This document shows, one piece after another, positions 46,088 through 55,680 of a stretch of 64,000 nucleotides of DNA. Location: positions 248,001 to 312,000 of the forward strand of contig NZ_CP040022.1 in NCBI RefSeq assembly GCF_005280275.1, given 5' to 3'. Source of the DNA: Salinivibrio kushneri (lineage in GTDB: Bacteria > Pseudomonadota > Gammaproteobacteria > Enterobacterales > Vibrionaceae). The translations under genes were made by a program, and so were the position numbers. How positions within the stretch are numbered: the stretch's first letter is position 1; each line of letters opens with the position of its first letter. The notes below the pieces were generated by a model. That model searched no databases, was not told the origin of the DNA, and saw only the letters and a program-made list of their open reading frames with translations.

Positions 46088-48261
46088 ATGCCGTATCACT
46101 CTCTACGCTTTACCGTTTTGGCAGCCTTTGCCGTGGGCGCCCATACCGCCGGTGCAGCCACAAACCCCTCATCCAACAGCATTGAAACCATTGAGATACA
46201 AGGAGAGCAGTTAAACCACCCTATCACCCTTATATCCCCGGACAGTCGACGTTAGAGCTGGACGATATCCAACGTGAACAGGCGCATAACATCGGTGAGT
46301 TGGTCATGAAGATGCCCGGCGTCTCACTCGACGCTGGCGCACGGCCAGGCAGTGAACGTATCAATGTGTGGGGCTTTTCTCATCCTTCGGCACTCTCTGT
46401 CCGGGTCGATGGTGCCCCCGTCGGTTTTCAACAGTATCGCTACGGTAGCTTCTTCCTTGATCCTCAGTTACTGCGGTCCGTGCGCGTGGTCAGAGGCGAT
46501 CATAATGTACGTGCCAGTGTGGGGGCCTTTGGTGGCAGCTTTATCATGGAAACCAAAGAAGCGGCTGACTTTCTTGATCCTGATTCCTCGATTGGCGCGA
46601 TGGCGCAAGCCGGCTTCAACAGTGTCAACGAACAATGGAAACGCAGTGTGACCACCTATGGTGCCTCTGACTCTGGCTGGTCAGTGCTGTTGCACGGCTC
46701 TCGACGTGATGCCGATGATATCGAACTGGGCAACGGTGATGTTTTTACGTTCTCTGGTTACCGTCAGCACAGTTTGTTGGGTAAGATTCGCTACCAGTCA
46801 GACGCGCACAGTATGATGCTCAGCCACACCCGCTATGACGATCAGGGAAGAAAGCCATGGGCGAATCGTCGCGGTGCCATGCCTTCAATCAGTGATTATA
46901 AAATCAATAAATATGGTAGCTACCAAGCGGCAGTGTTTGCCACTTCAGTAGACAATCATTATCGCGAATACACCAGTACGTTGAATTATCACTATCAACC
47001 GTTTAACGACAATATCGACACCCGTGTCGTGATCGCGCATTCACAAAACCATCGCTATTGGGAGCGCCCAGATAGTACCTATCAGTCTTACATCACATCA
47101 GGCCAATACGGCCACCAAGTTTGGTTGTCCTATGAGCGTTGGTTCGCCGAGCTAACCAACACCAGTCACATCGGTGATCATGAAATCATGGTGGGGGCGC
47201 AGTACCAGAACCAGGACAGAAACTCGCACGTTTACAATCACACTTATCGTAACAGGCCGGCGAAAAACAACGGCTACTACACGCCCAACTTTGAGCCATC
47301 AGGGGAGCAACAAACCGCCAGTGTGTTTGTACAAGATAAGTACTTTATTACCCCAGATCTCGAACTCACCGCCTCGCTGCGCTATAACCATATTCGTTCA
47401 CAAGGTGTGCCAAATCCGGCGCCTGATTATAACGATCCATCGGTAGGTCATGATTATAGCGCGATAAGTCATCAGGGTTGGGAGCCGCGTGTTGCCTTAA
47501 CTTATGATGTCAGCGCATCGACGCAGCTCAAAGCCGCGTATGCCTACGGCATGAAAGCGCCAACCATCGATGAGTTATATACGGTGCAATATGCCAAGGC
47601 CTCAAAACGGGCATCATCGAGTCGCGATCTTTCCGTCACGCGTATCAACGCGTATCTATTGGGTCTGTCTGATACACGTCAAAATGTGTTGACTGAAGGC
47701 GATCATCTCTCTTCCGAAGTCACACTATTCTGGAATGACATTGTTCATGATGTTGCCCAGCGCCGGGGGGTCAATGCGACCAAACAAAAACAGGGCTATT
47801 ACACCAACCTGGACGGGCGCTATACTTACGGCTTCGACGCACAACTGCAATATCGTCTTCGCGAGTGGTTTACCGACGCGTCTGTTTCCATGGTGAGAGG
47901 TAAACACAAAGGTTCATTGCGCGATAGCACCGGCGAGGACGAATACTGGTATGAAAACCCACCACTCAATGCCAAGTTAGGGATTGGACACCAATTGACG
48001 GATACCGTCCAACTCGGATGGCAAGGCCAATACTGGGATGAGCAGGACCGAGTTCCCGACGAGCCTTCTTTGCATACAGCCAACGTAGCCAGTGACGCCT
48101 ACTTTTTTCAAAACCTGTACGGTGAATGGAAACCCAGCGATGATCTTGTGCTTCGCGCGACCATCGTTAATCTTACCGATCAGTATTACACGCCCTACCT
48201 GTCTGCCGGTGTGCCAGCCGCTGGCCGAGATATCCGTATTAATGCCACGATGCGTTTCTAA
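46088..48261 (+). pseudogene. TonB-dependent outer-membrane receptor (heme/siderophore type), frameshifted near the N-terminus
   Basis: The ATG at 46088 opens a signal peptide and the start of the mature protein (MPYHSLRFTVLAAFAVGAHT, then IETIEIQGEQLNHP) that stops at 46253-46255. The receptor continues in another frame from about 46228 (HPYIPGQSTLELDDIQREQA) to 48261, with plug (VWGFSHPSALSVRVDGAPV), barrel, YGMKAPTIDELY and a terminal aromatic residue RF. A single missing C in the run at 46226-46230 explains it exactly. The downstream frame has a stop at 46192 and no proper start, so the protein cannot be made as it stands. It could be a true lesion, phase variation or a sequencing error. 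A Fur-like site upstream fits iron or heme uptake. Confidence 0.85.
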
Positions 48262-48283
48262 CCCAGCGGGAAAGCCCAATTTT

Positions 48284-48309
48284 CAGAGCCGGACATAGGT
48301 TCGGCTTTG
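48284..48309 (+). terminator. Terminator after the TonB receptor gene
   Basis: CAGAGCCG (48284-48291) pairs with CGGCTTTG (48302-48309) with one G-T pair; a short T-rich tail follows. Confidence 0.55.
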
Positions 48310-48379
48310 TTCGTTGATACATAACAGGCACGATTATCCTGACAAATTTAAGGGTTTATTTTTGATGGAAATCACGTTA

Positions 48380-48393
48380 TTGATACACATCAC
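48380..48393. promoter_or_regulatory. Candidate FNR box upstream of ldhA
   Basis: TTGATACACATCAC matches the FNR consensus TTGAT-N4-ATCAA at nine of ten fixed positions. It lies 33 bases before the ldhA ATG. Anaerobic control of a fermentative dehydrogenase is plausible. Confidence 0.4.
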
Positions 48394-48425
48394 ATTTCCT
48401 CCTCGACAGCTTCGGAGGCCAGTTA

Positions 48426-49439
48426 ATGACGACCATAGCCGTATTTAGTGCCAAATCGTATGATAAATCCGCCTTCTCCCATGTGAATGCGGCGTTTGAT
48501 TATACGTTTGAGTTCCATGATTTCTTACTCACTGAAAAAACCGCCAAGATGGCGCAAGGTGCACAAGCCATTTGTGCTTTCGTGAACGACGATCTTTCTC
48601 GGCCCGTTTTAGAAATTCTCGCAGATTCAGGCGTTTATTTAGTTGCATTGCGCTGCGCGGGATACGATCGCGTCGATTTAGATGCCGCCAAATCGCTGGG
48701 CATCACCGTGGTACGAGTCCCCGCTTACTCGCCTGAATCGGTCGCCGAGCACACGGTTGGCATGATGATGTGCCTCAACCGCCGCTTCCATAAAGCATAC
48801 CAGCGCACCCGAGACGCTAACTTTGAGCTGGAGGGTTTAGTTGGGTTTGATTTCCATGGTAAGACAGCTGGGATCATCGGCACGGGCAAAATCGGTATTG
48901 CTACCATGCGCATTCTTAATGGGCTAGGCATGCGTATTCTCTGCCACGACCCCTATGAAAACCCCGAAGCAATGGCGCTTGGTGCTGAATATGTCTCGAA
49001 AGAAACACTGTATGCCCAAAGCGACATTATTTCCCTGCACTGCCCGATGTCTCAGGATAACTACCACTTGCTTAGCGCCGACGCCTTTGCGCAAATGAAA
49101 GATGGCGTGATGGTGATTAATACCAGTCGGGGCGAGCTACTCGACTCGGTTGCCGCGATTGAGTCGCTCAAACAAGGACGGATCGGGTCATTGGGACTCG
49201 ATGTTTACGATAATGAGCGTGAATTGTTTTTCCAAGATAAGTCGAATGATGTGATTGTCGATGATGTGTTCCGTCGCCTTTCAGCGTGCCATAATGTCCT
49301 GATCACTGGCCACCAAGCGTTCTTGACCAAAGAAGCACTGCACAATATCGCCGAGACGACGTTAACCAATATTCAAACCGTTCTGAGCGGGCAAGCCTGC
49401 CAAAACCAGATTGCCGAAGTGGAAGATCGTAGTGATTAA
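48426..49439 (+). CDS. ldhA: Fermentative D-lactate dehydrogenase
   Basis: 337 residues. D-2-hydroxyacid dehydrogenase reducing pyruvate to D-lactate with NADH. The nucleotide fold is GKTAGIIGTGKIGIATMRIL; catalytic Arg lies in INTSRGELLDSVA, Glu in LDVYDNERELFF and His in ITGHQAFLTKEAL. The ELFFQDKSN loop is typical of LdhA. GGAGG stands before the ATG. Followed by a bidirectional terminator shared with the convergent alcohol dehydrogenase, another fermentation enzyme. Confidence 0.95.
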   Translation: MTTIAVFSAKSYDKSAFSHVNAAFDYTFEFHDFLLTEKTAKMAQGAQAICAFVNDDLSRPVLEILADSGVYLVALRCAGYDRVDLDAAKSLGITVVRVPAYSPESVAEHTVGMMMCLNRRFHKAYQRTRDANFELEGLVGFDFHGKTAGIIGTGKIGIATMRILNGLGMRILCHDPYENPEAMALGAEYVSKETLYAQSDIISLHCPMSQDNYHLLSADAFAQMKDGVMVINTSRGELLDSVAAIESLKQGRIGSLGLDVYDNERELFFQDKSNDVIVDDVFRRLSACHNVLITGHQAFLTKEALHNIAETTLTNIQTVLSGQACQNQIAEVEDRSD

Positions 49440-49479
49440 TCGAGACTGGGCCATTGATTAATCTTGACCTCTAACTAAG

Positions 49480-49509
49480 AAAGCAGGCCTGAATCATCAG
49501 GCCTGCTTT
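49480..49509. terminator. Bidirectional terminator of ldhA and the alcohol dehydrogenase
   Basis: AAAGCAGGCCTGA (49480-49492) and TCAGGCCTGCTTT (49497-49509) form a perfect 13-bp stem with a 4-base loop between convergent genes. Confidence 0.93.
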
Positions 49510-49535
49510 ATAATGGGGCGATACGCTTTGATACG

Positions 49536-50684
49536 TTACATGGCTTCCATGAAAATCTTGGCGATTTCGTCGTGTGTTGCTTGTTTCGGGTTAGTGAAAC
49601 CACACGCATCTTTCAACGCATTTTCAGTCAGCACATCAATATCTTCTTGCTTGGCACCTAATTCGTTCAAGCCCGCAGGAATGCCTACGTCCGTTGAAAG
49701 CGACTGAATCGCTTGGATGGCGGCTTTCGCGCCCTCATCAGCCGTCATATTCTCCGTATCCACGCCCATTGCAGTGGCGACATCACGCAAACGCTCAGCA
49801 CAAACCTGCGCGTTATAGCGCTGAACATGAGGCAGCAATACGGCATTACACACGCCGTGCGGCAAGTCATAAAAGCCACCAAGCTGGTGCGCCATGGCGT
49901 GGACATAGCCCAAAGACGCATTATTAAATGCCATGCCCGCCATGAACTGGGCATACGCCATTTGCTCGCGCGCTTCGATGTTTTGTCCATCAGCGACAGC
50001 AGTACGCAGATGCTGTTGAATTAACGTCATCGCCTTTAATGCCACTGCATCCGTAATCGGCGTCGCCGCGGTGGATACATAGGCTTCAATCGCGTGAGTG
50101 AGCGCATCCATACCTGTGGCCGCGGTTAATGACGCAGGCTTAGCCAACATTAACTCAGGGTCGTTGACAGAAATAATAGGCGTGGTGTGCTTATCGACAA
50201 TCGCCATTTTAATGTGGCGTGCCTCATCGGTAATAATGCAAAAACGCGTCATTTCCGATGCGGTTCCCGCCGTGGTATTGATTGCTATTAACGGCAACTG
50301 AGGTTTAGCTGATTGATCAACCCCCTCATAATCACCAATTTGCCCGCCATTGCTGGCCACCAAGGCAATCCCTTTTGCACAATCGTGTGGAGAGCCACCG
50401 CCGAGTGAAATCACGCAATCACACTGGTTCTCTTGTAACAGTGCCAGCCCTTGCGCCACGTTTTCGGTGGTCGGGTTTGGCTGCGTGCCATCATAGACCA
50501 CACTGTCGACCTGTCGGCTATCAAGCAGGCCTGCAATTTGTTTTACCACGCCAATTTCGTTCAGCACCTTATCTGTCACGATCAGCGCTTTTTTGAATCC
50601 ATATGATTGAATCGCGTCTGCCGCTTCTGCAAGGCAACCGGCCCCCATCAGGTTAACGGCTGGGATAAAGAAAGTGCTCGACAT
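49536..50684 (-). CDS. yiaY: Iron-containing alcohol dehydrogenase (YiaY-like)
   Basis: 382 residues; E. coli YiaY has 383 and aligns along its whole length. NAD motif [17 protein letters not shown]; metal ligands in [17 protein letters not shown] and [20 protein letters not shown]. Group III iron-dependent alcohol dehydrogenases reduce or oxidise short alcohols such as ethanol or 1,2-propanediol; YiaY itself is poorly characterised. AAGGAG lies 9 bases before ATG 50684; a frame opening at 50765 adds unneeded residues. Convergent with ldhA across a shared terminator. Confidence 0.94.
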   Translation of the reverse strand: MSSTFFIPAVNLMGAGCLAEAADAIQSYGFKKALIVTDKVLNEIGVVKQIAGLLDSRQVDSVVYDGTQPNPTTENVAQGLALLQENQCDCVISLGGGSPHDCAKGIALVASNGGQIGDYEGVDQSAKPQLPLIAINTTAGTASEMTRFCIITDEARHIKMAIVDKHTTPIISVNDPELMLAKPASLTAATGMDALTHAIEAYVSTAATPITDAVALKAMTLIQQHLRTAVADGQNIEAREQMAYAQFMAGMAFNNASLGYVHAMAHQLGGFYDLPHGVCNAVLLPHVQRYNAQVCAERLRDVATAMGVDTENMTADEGAKAAIQAIQSLSTDVGIPAGLNELGAKQEDIDVLTENALKDACGFTNPKQATHDEIAKIFMEAM

Positions 50685-50968
50685 AATCGTTGGCTCCTTT
50701 TGTAGGGATAATCGGGCTAGCACGAAAACGGTGCTCCCTTTTGCTTTGATGCCTTTTTGTAACACGTGGTTTGTTCGTCACATTTTGATCCAGCGCAATT
50801 CGCTTGGCAGGATGCAGAGATAAAAAGGCAAAATTGAGAGTTATGTCATCGGCGCGCACCATATCGTTTAAAACGGCAGCAACTATTCATTTTTTTGACA
50901 CTTTCTTGAAGAACACTGTCTAACGTGCGATAGGTTATGGAAGCTAACGCGTAAACAGAGAGAAAACC

Positions 50969-51607
50969 ATGGGAAAAAAATACACACTAACCGCTGTGGC
51001 AGTATTGACGGCATCTTTGGCGCTCACCGGGTGTGAATCAATGTCCAACGCCCAAAAAGGCGCAGCCATTGGTGCCATTACTGGGGCTATCGCGGGTAAG
51101 TCAACATCCAACCACAAAGACAAGCGCGCATTTATTGGCGCCGCGATTGGTGCCATTGGGGGCGCAGCGGTCGGCAACTACATGGATAAACAAGAGCAGG
51201 CTTTCCGTGAGGAATTGGCTGGCTCTGGCATCCAGGTCGTTCGAGAAGGGGATAATATTCGCCTGATTATGCCGTCAAACATCACCTTTGGGCTTGACCA
51301 AGACGCTATTGCCGCTGACTTTTATCCGACCCTGAACGCCGTTGCTAACGTCATGCGTAAATACGATAAAACCTTTTTAAGCATTGAGGGACATACGGAT
51401 AACACTGGCGCGGCGTCGTATAACCAAGGCCTGTCTGAGCGACGTGCGATGAGCGTTAAACGCTATCTTGCTAGCCAGTCTATCGACAATGCGCGCCTTT
51501 ATACCTCTGGTTTTGGTGAAACGCGTCCTCTCGTCGCCAACAACAGCGCCTCTAACCGCGCCTTGAATCGCCGTGTGGAAATTCAAGTCGTGCCTAATAC
51601 GCAATAA
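50969..51607 (+). CDS. OmpA-family outer-membrane lipoprotein with glycine-zipper domain (YiaD-like)
   Basis: 212 residues. Lipoprotein signal with lipobox LTGC (Cys22), then a glycine zipper (KGAAIGAITGAIAGK and IGAAIGAIGGAAVGNYM). The C-terminal OmpA peptidoglycan-binding domain has FLSIEGHTDNTGAASYN, LSERRAMSVKRYL and NRALNRRVEIQV. It likely anchors the outer membrane to peptidoglycan; E. coli YiaD has the same architecture. Single gene, GAGAGAAAACC before the ATG. Ends in a hairpin at 51617-51645 convergent with the photolyase gene. Confidence 0.94.
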   Translation: MGKKYTLTAVAVLTASLALTGCESMSNAQKGAAIGAITGAIAGKSTSNHKDKRAFIGAAIGAIGGAAVGNYMDKQEQAFREELAGSGIQVVREGDNIRLIMPSNITFGLDQDAIAADFYPTLNAVANVMRKYDKTFLSIEGHTDNTGAASYNQGLSERRAMSVKRYLASQSIDNARLYTSGFGETRPLVANNSASNRALNRRVEIQVVPNTQ

Positions 51608-51616
51608 GCGTGCGCG

Positions 51617-51645
51617 TGGCGCGTTCATAGGATGTGCACGCGCCA
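51617..51645. terminator. Possible hairpin terminator between the OmpA lipoprotein and photolyase genes
   Basis: TGGCGCG (51617-51623) pairs with CGCGCCA (51639-51645); T tail weak on the plus strand. Stem is GC-rich and lies between convergent genes. Confidence 0.5.
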
Positions 51646-51655
51646 TTTCCCAGCA

Positions 51656-53212
51656 CTAGAGCGCATCCAGGTTGTCGAGTAAGTCATCTGCATGACTAAT
51701 GATCTTGTCTCGCTGCCCCTCATCCATTTTGTCCCAATTTCTATAAGGCATTGCTGTGCGTGGATTATGCGCAAATCGCTCGCGATGGCGATGCATAAAG
51801 TGCCAATACAAGGCGTTGAGCGGGCACGCCTTCTCACCAGTTTTTTCCTTCACAGAATAGTGACAGTCACTGCAATAATCACTCATGCGATTAATGTAGG
51901 CGCCACTGGCCGCATACGGCTTGGTCGCCACCAGTCCATTATCGGCAAACTGTGTCATCCCACGGGTGTTTGGCATCTCCACCCACTCAATCGCATCGAT
52001 GTAAATCGACAAATACCAGTCATCGACCTCATCCGGCGCGATACCCGCCAAGAGGCAAAAGTTGCCCGTCACCATTAAGCGTTGGATATGATGCGCGTAC
52101 GCGGTCTGCAAGGACTGATTGACAGCTTTGGACAAACAACGCATCTTGGTATCGCCAGTCCAAAAAAAACGAGGAAGCGGCCGCTGCGCGGATAACGCGT
52201 TTTTGTTGGCGTAAGCAGGCATATTTGCCCAATACACCCCGCGTACATACTCCCGCCAGCCTAGAATTTGTCGCACAAACCCTTCAATCTGCGCAAGGTT
52301 GACGTCGTCGGTTGCGCGAAAGTGAGCGATGGCGGTTTCAATCACCTGCATCGGGTGCAATAGCTTGGCGTTTAAAGCAAAAGATAGACGGCTGTGATAG
52401 AGGCTCCATTGGTGTTCGCTTCGCCCCGTCATGGCGTCTTGAAATTGACCGAACATAGGCAGGCAGTGACGACAAAAATGGTCTAAAAGCAATTTCGCCT
52501 GTGCACGAGTCACAGGCCAGAGTAAGTCTCGCGCTGGCTCGCCGATCGTCGCCACGTGATGCCGTTCGATACGCGCCAAAATATCGCGTACATCATTGCT
52601 AAATACTAAGGGGGTTGGAATGGCCGCTAAATCGCTTTTCTTGAGTTTATTTCGATTGTCTTGATCGAAGTTCCACCGTCCTCCCTCTGGTGACTCTCCC
52701 TCCATCAAAATGCCAAACTGGCGTCGCATATCGCGGTAGAAATACTCCATTTTGCGATGTTTATCGGCAGTGAACTGCTTGGGTATTTGGTCGTACGGCA
52801 GTAAAAAGTGCTCGGTGTCCACACATGTCATTGTGACAGCCTGAGGTAAAGCCATCTCTTTTAATTGCTCGTCTAACCGGTATTCGTCCGGGCGTTGATA
52901 TTCAAACGTTTTGATCTGATAGCGCTCGCACAGATCAGCCACTAACGCCGGTAAGTTATCGTAATGTTGCGTGTCATCCAAGGTTAGATAGCAAACGTGA
53001 TGGCCTGCTTGGCTCAGGGCATGGGAAAACGCTTCCATGGCAGCAAAGAAAGCGCTCACCTTTTGGATATGATGTTTGACATAAGTTGCTTCTTGATTGA
53101 GTTCGGCAACAAGATATAGCACCTCTTCATCCGTCTTTTTATACCATGAGTGGCTGGCGTTGAGCTGATCCCCTAACACAAGACGCAATGTTGAATACTG
53201 GCGGTTAGTCAC
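51656..53212 (-). CDS. FeS-type bacterial cryptochrome/(6-4) photolyase (PhrB-like)
   Basis: 518 residues. Family opening LRLVLGDQLNASHSWYKKTD, then MPAYANKNALSAQRPLPRFF and TAYAHHIQRLMVTGNFCLLA. The 4Fe-4S cysteines appear at RMSDYCSDCHYSVKEK and EKACPLNALYW plus an upstream Cys. Relatives such as Agrobacterium PhrB repair (6-4) photoproducts using FAD and a lumazine antenna; ribE lies 5.7 kb away but I draw no link. The start is uncertain: GTG 53212 has GAGG 5 bases upstream, GTG 53263 would add 17 residues. Confidence 0.9.
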   Translation of the reverse strand: MTNRQYSTLRLVLGDQLNASHSWYKKTDEEVLYLVAELNQEATYVKHHIQKVSAFFAAMEAFSHALSQAGHHVCYLTLDDTQHYDNLPALVADLCERYQIKTFEYQRPDEYRLDEQLKEMALPQAVTMTCVDTEHFLLPYDQIPKQFTADKHRKMEYFYRDMRRQFGILMEGESPEGGRWNFDQDNRNKLKKSDLAAIPTPLVFSNDVRDILARIERHHVATIGEPARDLLWPVTRAQAKLLLDHFCRHCLPMFGQFQDAMTGRSEHQWSLYHSRLSFALNAKLLHPMQVIETAIAHFRATDDVNLAQIEGFVRQILGWREYVRGVYWANMPAYANKNALSAQRPLPRFFWTGDTKMRCLSKAVNQSLQTAYAHHIQRLMVTGNFCLLAGIAPDEVDDWYLSIYIDAIEWVEMPNTRGMTQFADNGLVATKPYAASGAYINRMSDYCSDCHYSVKEKTGEKACPLNALYWHFMHRHRERFAHNPRTAMPYRNWDKMDEGQRDKIISHADDLLDNLDAL

Positions 53213-53355
53213 TGGTACCTCGATATTTGTTAAATCAATCTTAAGCGATACGCAGCAAACCACATTTTCGATGATTAACCCTGGCGAGTGCTTGAATCTT
53301 AGGGAAAACCCTCTACATTAGAGCCAGTATTGATCACCCATGTGGCGGCGAGGCG

Positions 53356-53934
53356 ATGAGAGCATTCTTTGTCGGGCTGTTTTTACTCCCAATTGCAATG
53401 ATAGTGGCTGAGCCAGCACGTGCTATGAATGAACCGGCCAGCCAGTTTGTTCAAGATCTTCGCTTTCATGGCTATATCGACAATTATGGCAATGTGAAAC
53501 TTCGCTTTGCCCCAATTACCGCTCTACCGGCAGGGTTTAAGACCAAAGGTTACTTGGATATTGAAGCCAGTGATATCGTTCGTCTTCCGCGTGGGCTTGA
53601 TGTTGGCGGTTACTTTAATGCCGCCAATACAGCGATTCGGCAACTGCCGAGAATGAAAGTGGGTGGGTATATTAACCTTACCAACACCGCGATTACCCGT
53701 CTCCCCCCAAACTTAGTCGTGCGAGGGGATTTAAGCCTCGTCAACACGCCGCTCACCCAGTTACCGCGCCGTTTATTCGTCGAGGGAAACTTGTACCTGA
53801 CAAACTCGCCCATCGAGAAGATTCCTGACGACATCTATGTAGGCGGCAACCTCTACATCCGCGGTACCGAGATCCAGTCAGTCAGCCCCGATCTTCGTAT
53901 TGAAGGCCAGGTACTTCCTTCGGTAAGTCAATGA
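53356..53934 (+). CDS. Secreted protein with seven 20-residue leucine-rich-like repeats
   Basis: 192 residues. A signal peptide (VGLFLLPIAMIVAEPARA) is followed by a short lead and about seven tandem units of 20 residues, for example ITRLPPNLVVRGDLSLVNTP, LTQLPRRLFVEGNLYLTNSP and IEKIPDDIYVGGNLYIRGTE. The pattern (I/L)-x2-LP-x2-L-x-V-x-G-x-L-x-(L/I)-x-N-T predicts a beta-solenoid. No enzyme motif, membrane segment or anchor was seen, so it is probably periplasmic or secreted. Function unknown; related repeats occur in phage and bacterial proteins. Starts at ATG 53356 with a GAGG just upstream. Monocistronic. Confidence 0.85.
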   Translation: MRAFFVGLFLLPIAMIVAEPARAMNEPASQFVQDLRFHGYIDNYGNVKLRFAPITALPAGFKTKGYLDIEASDIVRLPRGLDVGGYFNAANTAIRQLPRMKVGGYINLTNTAITRLPPNLVVRGDLSLVNTPLTQLPRRLFVEGNLYLTNSPIEKIPDDIYVGGNLYIRGTEIQSVSPDLRIEGQVLPSVSQ

Positions 53935-54023
53935 TATCACGCTAGGCGTTGATCGAATTGGGTGCCAAGCCGTACCTTAGTTGCGAGCCTAGTTTTTAAA
54001 TTACAGTCAAAAAACGGTCCATT

Positions 54024-54686
54024 ATGATTATCTTACATCATCTAGAACAATCGCGGTCGCAGCGGATTGTGTGGTTATTAGAGTCGCTCGCGATTCCGTA
54101 TCAGCTGGTACGGCATCAACGGGACCCGAAAACCAAGCTCGCGCCCCGCGAGCTAAAAGAAATACACAGTTTGGGGAAAGCGCCTGTTATTGAAGACGGC
54201 GATGTGGTGATTGCCGAGTCAGGGGCGATCATCGAATATCTTATCGACAAGTACGGCGATGACACGCTCACCCCTACCACTGATAATGAAAAAGGCCTGT
54301 ATCGTTATTGGATGCATTATGCGGAAGGCTCACTGATGCCGCCGCTGGTAATGTCTTTGATCTTTAGCAAGATCCCAGAATCTCCGATGCCATTCTTTAT
54401 TCGCCCCGTGGCAAAAAAGCTGATGAAGGGCGTGACTGAACAGTTTCTCGCCCCACAGCTTCGCGATCATTTCTCAATGATTGATAAGCATTTAGCCAAA
54501 CATACCTGGCTGTGTGGCGATACGCTGACAGCAGCCGACATTCAAATGAGTTTCCCATTGTTGGCAGCACGCAAACAACTCGACGCTCAGCAGCACGCCA
54601 ATATTCTTCGCTACCTTGAACGCGTTGAACAACAACCCGGCTATCAAAACGCCTTGTGTGTGGTCGGCCCACTCAAAGCGATGTAG
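54024..54686 (+). CDS. Glutathione S-transferase
   Basis: 220 residues. N-terminal thioredoxin-like domain (MIILHHLEQSRSQRIVWLLE, with the cis-proline region LGKAPVIEDGDVVIAESGAI) and an all-helical C-terminal domain (DTLTAADIQMSFPL). It conjugates or binds glutathione; the substrate is unknown. Convergent with a second, unrelated-class GST gene 52 bases away. Confidence 0.9.
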   Translation: MIILHHLEQSRSQRIVWLLESLAIPYQLVRHQRDPKTKLAPRELKEIHSLGKAPVIEDGDVVIAESGAIIEYLIDKYGDDTLTPTTDNEKGLYRYWMHYAEGSLMPPLVMSLIFSKIPESPMPFFIRPVAKKLMKGVTEQFLAPQLRDHFSMIDKHLAKHTWLCGDTLTAADIQMSFPLLAARKQLDAQQHANILRYLERVEQQPGYQNALCVVGPLKAM

Positions 54687-54738
54687 TTTGCCAAAGCGAG
54701 ATCATTTGCCAGAACGCTTGCCCGGATCAATGGCTGAA

Positions 54739-55359
54739 TCATGTGGGCAGCGTTGACGCTGCCTGCATCACCCAGCGCTGGTAACCGGGGCGCTCAACCA
54801 ATTGCTGATACCAACGTTCAACATTGGGCGGTAATGCCCAATCAGTTTGCTGACTCAGGCGATGAATTAAGCTGCCTACAGCGATGTCTGCCAGGGTCAT
54901 CCGGTCGGAGGTAAGGTAACGCTGATCGTCCAACGCATCATTAATTCTATCAAGCTCATAGCGGCATTGTTCCCACGCTCGCTGCTGCGTTTGACGCCCC
55001 TCGGCGCCATCCGCTGAAGGCATAAATAACGCAGCCTTAATCACGGGCTGGAACGAAGACAAGCACCAATCCATCCAGCGCTCATAACAGGAACGTTGAA
55101 AGGCACAATCGGGATACCACATTTTATTACCATAACACGCGACCAGATAGCGCAATATGGTATGCGACTCCCAAACACTATTAGGGCCATCTTCAAGTAC
55201 GGGCACCTGGCGCATCGGACACCGCTGTGCGAGCGCTTGTGCGTCATGTCGATTATGATGAATATCGACTTCTTCTAGCGCGATACTTAAATCTAACTCA
55301 TCGATTAGCCACATCACTTTCTGAACGTTAATCGATAGCGGATGCCCATAAATTTTCAT
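54739..55359 (-). CDS. Glutathione S-transferase, second type
   Basis: 206 residues. Thioredoxin-like opening MKIYGHPLSINVQKVMWLID, cis-proline region MRQVPVLEDGPNSVWESHTI, and helical domain with RMTLADIAVGSLIHRL. It shares little with the neighbouring GST beyond the fold and is convergent with it. AAGGAGAGCAAA precedes the ATG at 55359. Substrate unknown. Confidence 0.9.
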   Translation of the reverse strand: MKIYGHPLSINVQKVMWLIDELDLSIALEEVDIHHNRHDAQALAQRCPMRQVPVLEDGPNSVWESHTILRYLVACYGNKMWYPDCAFQRSCYERWMDWCLSSFQPVIKAALFMPSADGAEGRQTQQRAWEQCRYELDRINDALDDQRYLTSDRMTLADIAVGSLIHRLSQQTDWALPPNVERWYQQLVERPGYQRWVMQAASTLPT

Positions 55360-55680
55360 TTTGCTCTCCTTGTCACGCTACAACGCTTTTCCTTGCTCGT
55401 CTGCGTCTTCGAGGCTCGCATAATCCTCTATCCATAGCAAGTCATCGGGAAGACCTGCCAAAAACCTTAAGACTTAACCCATGATGTCCGGCAAACGCCA
55501 TACGTTACACCTCGCTATACGCGTTTTGTGATGTTTCCTTCTGAAACGGATATGCCGAATGACGGAGGGCTTATCCCGCTATGTCACATTTCTTTCATTA
55601 TGTATTGGCCTGCCAAGAAATCAGCGTTAATCTATTGATTGTTAAGGCTTATTAACAAAACACTCAACCAAGGAAGGATT
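55360..55680. other. Divergent region between the second GST and oppA
   Basis: 321 bases with no gene. GTTTC-CTTCT-GAAAC (about 55535-55550) is a small inverted repeat. The last 30 bases before oppA are rich in CA (ACAAAACACTCAACC), the kind of sequence bound by the GcvB small RNA in enterics; that is only a possibility. Confidence 0.4.

Noticed and set aside
46216..46240. Programmed -1 frameshifting as an explanation of the split TonB receptor
   Set aside because: No canonical X-XXY-YYZ slippery heptamer at the crossing point and no family precedent; a one-base deletion explains it more simply.
46300..48261. TTG at 46300 as the true start of the TonB receptor
   Set aside because: It would remove the signal peptide and part of the plug; the missing part is visible in the other frame just upstream.
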